DNA of 29,821 nt from positions 1 to 29,821 of the forward strand of contig CABQJD010000013.1 of the NCBI GenBank assembly GCA_902464405.1, read 5' to 3'. The first letter of the stretch is position 1. Every line of letters starts with the position of its first letter. This stretch comes from an uncultured Actinomycetaceae bacterium. GTDB taxonomy: Bacteria; Actinomycetota; Actinomycetes; Actinomycetales; Actinomycetaceae. The translations under genes were made by a program, and so were the position numbers. Below the pieces are notes generated by a model, which worked only from the letters and a program-made list of their open reading frames with translations, ran no database searches and was not told the DNA's origin. Shown here one piece after another: positions 1 through 6,507 of the stretch.

Positions 1-420
1 ACCCCACACCACACAACACAACAAGCCACACATAAAACTAGGCACACGACCACACGTAAGCCCTTTTTCCACACACACGACCCCACGACCCACACAACAC
101 CACACACAAACAGCTCACACACAGACACAGGCACAAAAACAAGAACACACAACAACCTAGGAATAAACCCACACAGACACAGGCGCAGACACACGCGCTA
201 ACCCAAACACAAGCACACTACCCAAAAACAGGTCCTCGCATCCCAAAAACCAGCACGAAACATCCGACCCAGAAACCAGCACGAAACACCCGCATCCCAA
301 AAAACAAGCACACTACCCAAAACCACAAAACGGCCACAAACACTCAACCCAGAAACCATCCCACTATCCAGCACCACACACCAAACACTAGACACACAAG
401 CCAAACACTAATCCTTCAAT
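1..420. repeat. A/C-rich low-complexity tract with scattered direct repeats
   Basis: The plus strand here is almost entirely A and C, with many CACA runs and very few G or T, quite unlike the rest of the window. Short direct repeats recur: a 17-bp copy (AAGCACACTACCCAAAA) lies at 211-227 and again at 306-322, ACACAGACACAGGC occurs near 119 and 172, and CCAGCACGAAACA-type units recur around 250-295. One minus-strand open frame (404 to 198) translates to a Trp/Cys/Val/Gly/Phe-rich low-complexity peptide with no recognisable family and no ribosome-binding site, so I do not call a gene. Long CA stretches are known to favour Z-DNA; whether that matters here is inference. Confidence 0.75.
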
Positions 421-475
421 CACTAAAATCTTTTAATCACAACCACAACCATTTCAAAAATTTATAGGGATCTAT

Positions 476-491
476 ATTGCATATATGCAAT
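476..491. promoter_or_regulatory. 16-bp perfect palindrome
   Basis: ATTGCATATATGCAAT is a perfect palindrome placed directly against the left arm of the terminator hairpin that follows. It could be a regulator-binding site or part of an extended terminator structure. No gene starts next to it, so an operator role is unsupported. Confidence 0.4.
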
Positions 492-528
492 CGAGTCGCC
501 CACCTAAAAGGTGAACGACTCGATTTTT
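490..528 (+). terminator. Rho-independent terminator
   Basis: A strong hairpin pairs ATCGAGTCG (490-498) with CGACTCGAT (516-524), extended inside by CACCT/AGGTG, and is followed by a TTTTT run on the plus strand. On the minus strand, downstream of the ABC operon ending at 581, the same stem is followed only by TTGCATATATG, a weaker U tract. It may act in both directions: for the ABC operon, and for any transcript coming from the A/C-rich tract. Confidence 0.7.
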
Positions 529-580
529 CGCCTAAATAATTACCGCTTGCACAATAGTTTTACAGAAAAGAAAACTATCT

Positions 581-1204
581 TTAAGCCAGCATCAGCTTTC
601 CTTTTTTCATCGCAAAATGCTCATCTGCCTGCCGCGCTAAATCACGCGAGTGGGTGACGGCAATAACCGTTTTTCCGTATTCGTGAGCAGCTCGCTTCAA
701 AAGATCCACGATACTTTGCGCTGTCTCGCTATCAAGGTTTCCTGTTGGCTCGTCGGCGAGAATCACAGGAGCTTTGCTCGCAAGAGCACGCCCAATGGCT
801 ACGCGCTGCTGCTGCCCGCCCGAAAGCTGAAGAACATTTCGCTTCGCCTGCTCAGACGTGATTCCAAGACGTTCTAAATCCTCTACACTTGCGGAAGTAT
901 CAACGAGACGTAAATTTTCAAGCGGAGTGAGATAGTCAATCAAGTTATATGCCTGAAACACCAGCGACACAGATTTTTTCCTATGCTGGCTAAGACTCTC
1001 CACAGGTTTTCCTTCAACCTTAATCACACCCGATTTAGGACGATCCAATCCAGCAAGAAGAGCAAGCAATGTTGATTTTCCTGCCCCGGAATTTCCAGTG
1101 ATCGCATAGAACTTCCCTGATTCAAATTCGGCATTCACCTCATTCAACACAGATCGACCATTTCTGTATCCGAATGAAACATTTTCAATAGCTATAGAAC
1201 TCAT
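581..1204 (-). CDS. ABC transporter ATP-binding protein (MacB/LolD/FtsE type)
   Basis: Cytoplasmic ATPase of an exporter-type ABC system, 207 residues. Visible motifs: Walker A GNSGAGKST (about 37-45), Q-loop Gln84 in LVFQAYNLI, signature LSGGQ (127-131), Walker B VILADE (147-152) followed by PTGNLD, and the switch His185 in AVTHS. The GNLD and QQQRVAIGRALA context is typical of the MacB/LolD/SalX family that pairs with FtsX-like permeases, and the two upstream genes are exactly such permeases. I chose the ATG at 1204 because AAGGA lies about 8 bases upstream; the longer frame begins with TTG at 1222, and another ATG at 1210 sits too close to the Shine-Dalgarno. It is the last gene of the operon. 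The substrate cannot be read from the sequence; antimicrobial peptide, lipid or lipoprotein handling are family possibilities. Confidence 0.93.
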   Translation of the reverse strand: MSSIAIENVSFGYRNGRSVLNEVNAEFESGKFYAITGNSGAGKSTLLALLAGLDRPKSGVIKVEGKPVESLSQHRKKSVSLVFQAYNLIDYLTPLENLRLVDTSASVEDLERLGITSEQAKRNVLQLSGGQQQRVAIGRALASKAPVILADEPTGNLDSETAQSIVDLLKRAAHEYGKTVIAVTHSRDLARQADEHFAMKKGKLMLA

Positions 1205-1362
1205 CGCCATATTCCTTATCAATTTTTGTACGTTAATTAATTTCTCTTATCGCATATGCAGAATCGATCAAACACACGCCACGCATACAACCCGAAGTTT
1301 TACCAACAAACTACCGCACGCAGCGCATACTTCGATGTCCTTTAATATCTGCATAAATTTTC

Positions 1363-2010
1363 TTATTCGATCGATGCCAAAATTTTTCTTGGAGGAGCCG
1401 CCAAAAAAGGAGCTAAAGCAATCACAAGCGCAAACACTATACATGCGCACGCAAGCAAATGGCTGAGCCACGTCTGCGCACTCCAAAATTCACCGAGCTG
1501 CACATTAAGCGAAGTACTTAAATAGTTCAACAGTGGAATACTCATAATTCGCACTGCTATATGCCCGATAATTAGCGCACACCCCGCAAGAAGAGCAGTT
1601 TCCACTCCCACAAGAGCAGATATCCAGGCTTTCGATTTCCCTAAGGAAAGGAGTACACCAATTTCTTGACGACGCCCTCGAATCCACAAAATTTCAACAA
1701 GTATGAGCGCTGCAAGAGCAGAAATTGCGATAATCTCAAACAACAAATTAAGTGAACTAGCTGTTGCACCCACCAATTCCTGCAATGCCTGGGTTGATTT
1801 CTCACCTTGCTGAATAATCTCCTGCGAAATTTCCTCTGTTGCATGATCGATCTGCACACCAGATTTGCCTGGCTTAAAAGAAGCAAGCGAACTGCTGACT
1901 CCAACTAAGCAGACGATAGTAGCAGTGAGAAGCGCCATCATTGCCAACAGCAAAATACTGCGGGAGCGGCGGCGAACCAAAGATCTCCATACTAACCCGA
2001 TGCTGCTCAT
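1363..2010 (-). CDS. Short FtsX-like ABC transporter permease
   Basis: Integral membrane permease of 215 residues with about four membrane segments: near 16-38, 88-109, 130-150 and 181-203. Between the first and second segments there are only about 45 residues outside the membrane, so the large extracytoplasmic MacB-like domain of the family is essentially missing. The coupling motif RRQEIGVLLSLGKSKAW (about 112-128) matches the R..E.GVL.SLG pattern of FtsX/MacB permeases. Its ATG overlaps the stop of the upstream permease (ATGA), implying translational coupling. It probably forms a heterodimer with the 475-residue permease and uses the ATPase encoded downstream. A 158-bp gap separates it from the ATPase gene. 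Confidence 0.85.
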   Translation of the reverse strand: MSSIGLVWRSLVRRRSRSILLLAMMALLTATIVCLVGVSSSLASFKPGKSGVQIDHATEEISQEIIQQGEKSTQALQELVGATASSLNLLFEIIAISALAALILVEILWIRGRRQEIGVLLSLGKSKAWISALVGVETALLAGCALIIGHIAVRIMSIPLLNYLSTSLNVQLGEFWSAQTWLSHLLACACIVFALVIALAPFLAAPPRKILASIE

Positions 2011-3434
2011 GCCATGCTTCCAATCAGTTCACGCGGAGAACGACGCATAAGAGAAACAGAGCTCAAAAGAAGCGCTGCAACCATAATCGCCAGCAAAATT
2101 ATTCCGCCAATCATCACAACCTGTGGAGTGAGAGATACAGTTAGCGATTCGAGGCTGGTTGTGGCCTGTGCTGTTTCGATATTTGCACCAACATTTCCTA
2201 TTGTGCCAAGCTGAGCTTTCGCCGCTCTATTCGCGGATTCCAACGCGCTGCGAGAAAAATGCGGAGCCACAAGATAAGAAACGCCAATTGCAGTTGCAAA
2301 TGAAGGAATCGAGACAAAAAGTACTTCCAAAATACGCTGCATCATTACAGATCGTGGCGAGAATCCCAAGCTATAGAGCACACCCACTTCGCGCTTCCTG
2401 GCTCCCTGCCACAGCGCAAACATGAGAGTGATGACGCCGCCAGCAAAAATACAAGCCAGAGCAGCAACCAAAGTTGTGCTATTAGCCAAAGAAGAAATCG
2501 CCGCATTAATCGTCTGGAAATAATCGGAATTAGCGATAAGATCAACATTCGACCAATCGAGATTCATCTTCTTGGCTTCAGCAATAATATCTGAAACGCT
2601 GCGGCTTCCGTCTGTGCTGTAGGAAACGTCAGTGTAGTATGTGCTCTTTCCTGAAAGTCCATAGATTTCCCACGATGTGGTGCTGTCGGAAATAAGCTGA
2701 TTAGCATACAGCTCGCGATAATCAGCAGCTTTCGCCGTATTATCGCCGCTGAAAAGCCCCACAATTTTTGCCTGCACTGTTGCCGACGACTGCAGCTCAT
2801 TTTCAGGATCGCTGCTAATCGCATGAAGAGTGATAGTATCGCCAACCTTCCAGCCATTCAGCTTGGCAAGAGCTTCGTTGATAAGAATAGTGTGCTTATC
2901 TCCAGATTCGATATGCCTTCCTTCTGTGAGCTTAAACTCGCCTGTACGAAATCCTGTATGCCCGCGCGAATCATTCATGCCATCGATAGTGGTGCCACTC
3001 GCCCATTCTTCTGAACGAGCAGTTGAAGAAGGAACAGAGGAATCCTTATTGGAGCCTTGAGAATCATCACCAGATTTTCCTTGAGCAGAGCTTTCACGCC
3101 CAGGTATTTGCACCAAAGACCCTTCAATTCTAGCTGCTCCAGATTGACGCATATATGCTGTATCTACTCCTTTAATCTGAGCGATTTTCTCAGCATCAGC
3201 TGGCTTGATCTTTGCCAAACCGCGCGGCGTATAAGAGGTTGCCGTCTGCGAGAGGGAGAGATGAAAACCTGCTCCAGCACCTCGAGTCAGCTCCTGCTCT
3301 GCCGTCTGAGTTCCAGCACGTACCATCATGGACGTAAGAAGTACAGTCCCCATGAGTGCCACCAGGGCATAAATAATGAACGTTTTTATAGGGTGACGCA
3401 AAATGTAGCGCCATGATAGTTTCACAACTCGCAT
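2007..3434 (-). CDS. FtsX/MacB-like ABC transporter permease with extracytoplasmic domain
   Basis: Membrane permease of 475 residues. A first membrane helix (about 18-38) is followed by a large external domain (about 40-315) rich in Ser, Thr and charged residues, including a probably disordered Ser/Asp/Gly stretch near 110-150. Three more helices follow near 318-341, 368-391 and 441-466. The conserved FtsX-type sequence KREVGVLYSLGFSPRSV follows helix 2. This matches the usual topology of FtsX/MacB permeases. The start ATG at 3434 has GAGGAAC just upstream. It is the first gene of the operon and overlaps the next permease by four bases. The external domain probably determines the substrate, which is unknown. 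No two-component system of the bacitracin-sensing type is visible next to it. Confidence 0.9.
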   Translation of the reverse strand: MRVVKLSWRYILRHPIKTFIIYALVALMGTVLLTSMMVRAGTQTAEQELTRGAGAGFHLSLSQTATSYTPRGLAKIKPADAEKIAQIKGVDTAYMRQSGAARIEGSLVQIPGRESSAQGKSGDDSQGSNKDSSVPSSTARSEEWASGTTIDGMNDSRGHTGFRTGEFKLTEGRHIESGDKHTILINEALAKLNGWKVGDTITLHAISSDPENELQSSATVQAKIVGLFSGDNTAKAADYRELYANQLISDSTTSWEIYGLSGKSTYYTDVSYSTDGSRSVSDIIAEAKKMNLDWSNVDLIANSDYFQTINAAISSLANSTTLVAALACIFAGGVITLMFALWQGARKREVGVLYSLGFSPRSVMMQRILEVLFVSIPSFATAIGVSYLVAPHFSRSALESANRAAKAQLGTIGNVGANIETAQATTSLESLTVSLTPQVVMIGGIILLAIMVAALLLSSVSLMRRSPRELIGSMA

Positions 3435-3836
3435 TGTTCCTCGTCATCTATCATTCGTCGTTAATTCTTAAATTTTTACTTTGCATACACGTGCGCAGGC
3501 ATTATTCCTCTTCCGTGCGCATAGCTATCACACAACTATTAAGTGCTCAATCAGTATGACGACCTTTTCTTAAAGAAAACTGAAAACTCTATGATAAACA
3601 TGTACTAAATTTAGTGACGCCTCTTTTGAAGCCCGTTTACGAAACCTCTTTATGAAGCCCCTTTGCGAAAGCTCTTTGCAGCATCACATCACGCTCTCGG
3701 TAGAGCCGTTCGCAAGCGCCTATAAACGCATATGCGCACATATTAGAGGTGACGATTTCAGGCACTTTTCACGGCATATCCTAATCGCAGTACCCACCTC
3801 AGAGTTGCCTTAACGCGATAAAATTAAAATTCAAAT
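3435..3836. promoter_or_regulatory. Intergenic region upstream of the ABC operon, possible promoter
   Basis: This 402-bp gap separates the stop of dapB from the first permease gene, and both are on the minus strand. On the minus strand, TTGAGC followed 17 bases later by TAGCTA (around 3525-3555) is the best promoter-like pair I can find, but it is weak. The region also carries the tandem repeat at 3620-3678 and an AT-rich stretch just after dapB (3805-3836). No gene or clear intrinsic terminator is seen. Confidence 0.3.
3620..3678. repeat. Short imperfect tandem repeat, about 25-26 bp unit
   Basis: Two adjacent units (3620-3644 and 3645-3670) share the pattern CCTCTTT.TGAAGCCC.TTT.CGAAA, and a partial third unit follows (GCTCTTTGC, 3671-3679). 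They are noncoding and lie midway between dapB and the ABC operon. Function is unknown. Confidence 0.6.
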
Positions 3837-4595
3837 TCAAAGCAAATCGTCAATGCCGTACGTCAAGCCAACGCAAAGATCAGAAGAAACTCCCTCAGCC
3901 GTCACCGCACGTACAGCAAGCAATACTCCAGGCATAAAGCTCACACGATCAAAAGAATCCTGCCGAAGCACGAGCTGCTCGCCTGGGTTTCCGAAAAGCA
4001 CCTCTTCGTGCGCATTAAGACCGCGCAACCGAACCGCATGGACACGCACGCCATCGATTTGTGCACCGCGCGCGCCAAGCGGATCCGCCTCAGTAGCATC
4101 CGGACTGGAAGCCACACCTGCTTTCGCACGAGCTGCAGCAATACGCTGAGCCGTAGTGAATGCCGTACCAGATGGCGCATCAACTTTATTCGGGTGATGC
4201 AGTTCAATCACTTCCACCGATTCAAAATACTGCGCAGCTTTCTGAGCAAACTGCATAAGCAACACAGCAGAGATTGAAAAGTTTGGCGCGATCAATACGC
4301 GCTTACCTACCTGCAGTGCATGCTCATGCACAGCTTCTAAACGCTCACGGCTCCAACCCGTTGTGCCCACAACCACATTTACTCCAGCATCGAGAAGTGC
4401 ATGCACATTCTCATCGCACGCAGCAGGAACCGTGAACTCCACCGCCGTATCCGCACCCGAAAGATTTTCAGCGCAGATCACATCATCGGCATCTAAACGA
4501 GCGACTAGCTCCATATCAGGCGCCGCTTGCACGGCCTCGCACACAGCCATACCCATGCGCCCAGAGGCACCAATTACTGCCACCTTGATATTCAC
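3837..4595 (-). CDS. dapB: 4-hydroxy-tetrahydrodipicolinate reductase
   Basis: Cytoplasmic NAD(P)H-dependent reductase of the diaminopimelate pathway, making tetrahydrodipicolinate for lysine and for peptidoglycan cross-links. Seen in the sequence: dinucleotide-binding GASGRMG (9-15), VVGTTGW and the APNFSI segment. The family signature ELHHPNKVDAPSGTA holds His133/His134 and Lys137, matching the catalytic His and Lys of the family. The C-terminal half has the usual RLRGLNAHEEVLFG and LRQDSFDR segments. I chose the GTG at 4595, giving 252 residues, the normal family size, because GAGGAG lies about 7 bases upstream. The open frame continues upstream to 4721, but those 42 residues are not conserved-looking. 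Its position after pnp and an M16 peptidase gene is the usual actinobacterial order. Confidence 0.96.
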   Translation of the reverse strand: MNIKVAVIGASGRMGMAVCEAVQAAPDMELVARLDADDVICAENLSGADTAVEFTVPAACDENVHALLDAGVNVVVGTTGWSRERLEAVHEHALQVGKRVLIAPNFSISAVLLMQFAQKAAQYFESVEVIELHHPNKVDAPSGTAFTTAQRIAAARAKAGVASSPDATEADPLGARGAQIDGVRVHAVRLRGLNAHEEVLFGNPGEQLVLRQDSFDRVSFMPGVLLAVRAVTAEGVSSDLCVGLTYGIDDLL

Positions 4596-4742
4596 TATAC
4601 GCTCCTCATCTGCCACATATGCTATATAGGTATCATAGCGCGATAGGCGTAGAAAATAGCTTGAAAGCAGACTTCGCGAGATAAGCTTCTCAGGGACGCC
4701 AGCCCTGCGGCGCACACGCAATAGCTACAGCTAAAACACCCC

Positions 4743-4774
4743 ATAAGAAGAAAAGCGAATAGTAAAACTTCTTA
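4743..4774. other. Inverted repeat between the M16 peptidase gene and dapB
   Basis: TAAGAAG (4744-4750) and CTTCTTA (4768-4774) can form a 7-bp AT-rich stem just after the M16 peptidase stop codon. There is no proper T-run on the minus strand, so it may at most be a weak processing or pausing structure. Confidence 0.3.
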
Positions 4775-4789
4775 AAAGGCTCATCACGA

Positions 4790-6106
4790 TTAGCGAGGCC
4801 CGGCAATCACCATCGAGCGCGGCCCTTGAGCAAGCCGCTGAGCCAGCGCCTGTACCTGCTCTGGCGTCACCAATCGTGAACGGCGCACTGACTCATCTAA
4901 ACTCATCAGCTCACCTCGAATAAGCTCTGCCTGCCCAAGCCTATTGCGTCGGAAACCGTTCCCTTCCGCAGCAAAAGTAAGCTGTGCACGACGCTGATTA
5001 AACGCAGTATCAAGCTCTGCCTGGCTCACTCCATCACAAGCTACAGCGTCAAGGCACTCGCCCATCACGCGCGCCACCCGCTGAGCATTTTCGGGAGCAC
5101 ATGCCGCTTCAAGCGCAAAAACTCCGCCCTCCTGCCAGCTCATACCCCAAGAATAAGCAGAATACGCCAAACCGCGCTTTTCTCGAACCTCTTGGAAAAG
5201 GCGGCTCGATGTGCCTCCGCCTAAAATCGAATCGAGCGCATAAAAAGCAAACTCGTCACCATCGCCCAACACAAGCCCTGGCATACCGAGTACCACGTCA
5301 CTTTGCCGCCCTGGATGCTCCAGAAAAAGCTCTGAGCCTTCTGTAAAACTGAGATCAGCCACGCGCCGCCGATCAGCTGGAATCTCAGACTCATTCACAC
5401 GATCAGAAAGATCCCAACGCTTACTGAGCAGTTCAAACAACATCTCACACAGCTCATCATGATCGATATCGCCAGCAGCTGTAACCACTAATTCTTGCGG
5501 TTTATACACAGCACGGTAATGCTCAATAAGAGCACTATGATCTAAGGCTCGCACGAGATCAATCGTCGCCCCCACAGGGCGCGCTAGCGGATGATCGCCA
5601 AAAATGAGGGGAAGCACAGCGTTTTCTGCAACCTCATTCACATCGTCTTCGCTCGCCGCCAGCTCCTCGATAATAACTCCCCGTTCAGTTTCCATATCTT
5701 CAGGATCGAGACGCGAATCCGTGACCATATCAGCGAGCAGCTCCACGAGCTGCGGAACGTCCGTTGCAAAAACTCGCCCATAATAGCAGGTGTACTGCCG
5801 CGCAGTTGCAGCATTGAGAGTACCGCCAAGAAAATCTCCGAGAGTTGAAATATCTAAGCTTGAACGAGTCGATGTGCCCTTAAAGAGCAGATGCTCGAGA
5901 AAATGGGTAGAGCCTTCATGCCCTGGGCGTTCATCTCGCGAACCTGCACCCACCCAAAAACCGAGAGCCACGCTGCGCTGCCCCGGGACGTGCTCTGTGA
6001 GAACGCGGATTCCTCCTGGAAGTACCGACCGCTTTCCAGCCACGCCATTTTCTTTGAACGTCACAGTTGATGCATCAATAGGAAATTGAACTATTTCAAA
6101 TGCCAT
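4790..6106 (-). CDS. M16 family zinc peptidase (pitrilysin / processing-peptidase-like)
   Basis: Metallopeptidase of 438 residues. The inverted zinc motif HFLEH (His68, Glu71, His72) and the distal Glu of RGVIIEELAAS (about Glu148) are intact, so it should be an active subunit rather than an inactive partner. Typical family elements are present: FWVGAGSRDE before the motif, GGTLNAAT, a second half with VREKRGLAYS, and LFQEVREK. The gene next to pnp in actinobacteria (for example the mycobacterial pepR position) belongs to this family. The substrate is unknown; small peptides or signal-peptide fragments are inference. I take the ATG at 6106; an in-frame GTG at 6133 would add nine residues. Neither has a good Shine-Dalgarno, and a TAGACT promoter lies just upstream. 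Confidence 0.92.
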   Translation of the reverse strand: MAFEIVQFPIDASTVTFKENGVAGKRSVLPGGIRVLTEHVPGQRSVALGFWVGAGSRDERPGHEGSTHFLEHLLFKGTSTRSSLDISTLGDFLGGTLNAATARQYTCYYGRVFATDVPQLVELLADMVTDSRLDPEDMETERGVIIEELAASEDDVNEVAENAVLPLIFGDHPLARPVGATIDLVRALDHSALIEHYRAVYKPQELVVTAAGDIDHDELCEMLFELLSKRWDLSDRVNESEIPADRRRVADLSFTEGSELFLEHPGRQSDVVLGMPGLVLGDGDEFAFYALDSILGGGTSSRLFQEVREKRGLAYSAYSWGMSWQEGGVFALEAACAPENAQRVARVMGECLDAVACDGVSQAELDTAFNQRRAQLTFAAEGNGFRRNRLGQAELIRGELMSLDESVRRSRLVTPEQVQALAQRLAQGPRSMVIAGPR

Positions 6107-6154
6107 AGGTTTAAGTCTGCTCTGTCGAAGCACTTCTTGGCAATTTCAGCACAG

Positions 6155-6160
6155 AGTCTA
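6155..6160 (-). promoter_or_regulatory. Extended -10 promoter (TGCTAGACT) of the M16 peptidase gene
   Basis: On the minus strand TGCTAGACT precedes the M16 peptidase start by about 50 bases. The same TAGACT box with a GC just before it is found upstream of rpsO and infB. The -35 region is poor, which fits an extended -10 (TGn) promoter. If used, transcription would start near 6148. Confidence 0.45.
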
Positions 6161-6183
6161 GCAGAGAATATCTCACCAATACG

Positions 6184-6270
6184 CCGCTATCAGATGTGAA
6201 ACTATCAGATGCGAAGCCAGCAGATACACCGCTATCAGATGCGAAGCCAGTAGATACACCGCTATCTGCC
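6184..6270. repeat. 30-bp tandem repeat in the pnp to M16 gap
   Basis: Two 30-bp units (6211-6240 and 6241-6270) differ at only a few bases, and shorter partial copies built on CTATCAGATG.GAA precede them (6187-6210). Because the unit is a multiple of three it keeps a minus-strand frame open (6296 to 6111, a Gly/Ser/Asp-rich 10-residue repeat). That frame is not in frame with the peptidase gene and has no recognisable family, so I treat the tract as a noncoding variable repeat. Confidence 0.7.
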
Positions 6271-6435
6271 GATATATCCTCAAGTTTTCCTATCAAAACG
6301 CAAGAAAATCAGGGAAAGAGCTAGAGAGCTAATTACAGGAAAGAAAGTGCGGTTTGTGCTGATAAATACATAAACAAAAAAGAATTATTGCTTGGTAGAA
6401 GCGCCTAAAGCAATGCACACTCTAAAGCAATACAC

Positions 6436-6488
6436 ACTGCCCTAGGAAGCTCTGGGCATTGAGAATACTCAGAACCACCTAGGGCAGT
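6436..6488 (-). terminator. Long inverted repeat downstream of pnp
   Basis: ACTGCCCTAGG (6436-6446) and CCTAGGGCAGT (6478-6488) form a perfect 11-bp stem; the loop contains a smaller TGAG/CTCA stem. It starts 20 bases beyond the pnp stop. There is no immediate U tract on the minus strand, although a T-rich run follows further on near 6373-6390. It may be a 3'-end stabilising hairpin or a non-canonical terminator. Confidence 0.5.
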
Positions 6489-6507
6489 AATGTGAGATCT
6501 ACGTGAA

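Noticed and set aside
198..404. Minus-strand 68-codon frame in the A/C-rich tract
   Set aside because: Low-complexity Trp/Cys/Val/Gly composition produced by the skewed DNA, with no ribosome-binding site and no family resemblance.
4596..4721. N-terminal extension of DapB upstream of 4595
   Set aside because: The Arg-rich extra 42 residues precede the invariant start of the nucleotide-binding fold and the GTG at 4595 has an excellent Shine-Dalgarno.
6184..6270. CRISPR-like array
   Set aside because: Repeats are adjacent with no unique spacers between them and only two full copies; a plain tandem repeat.
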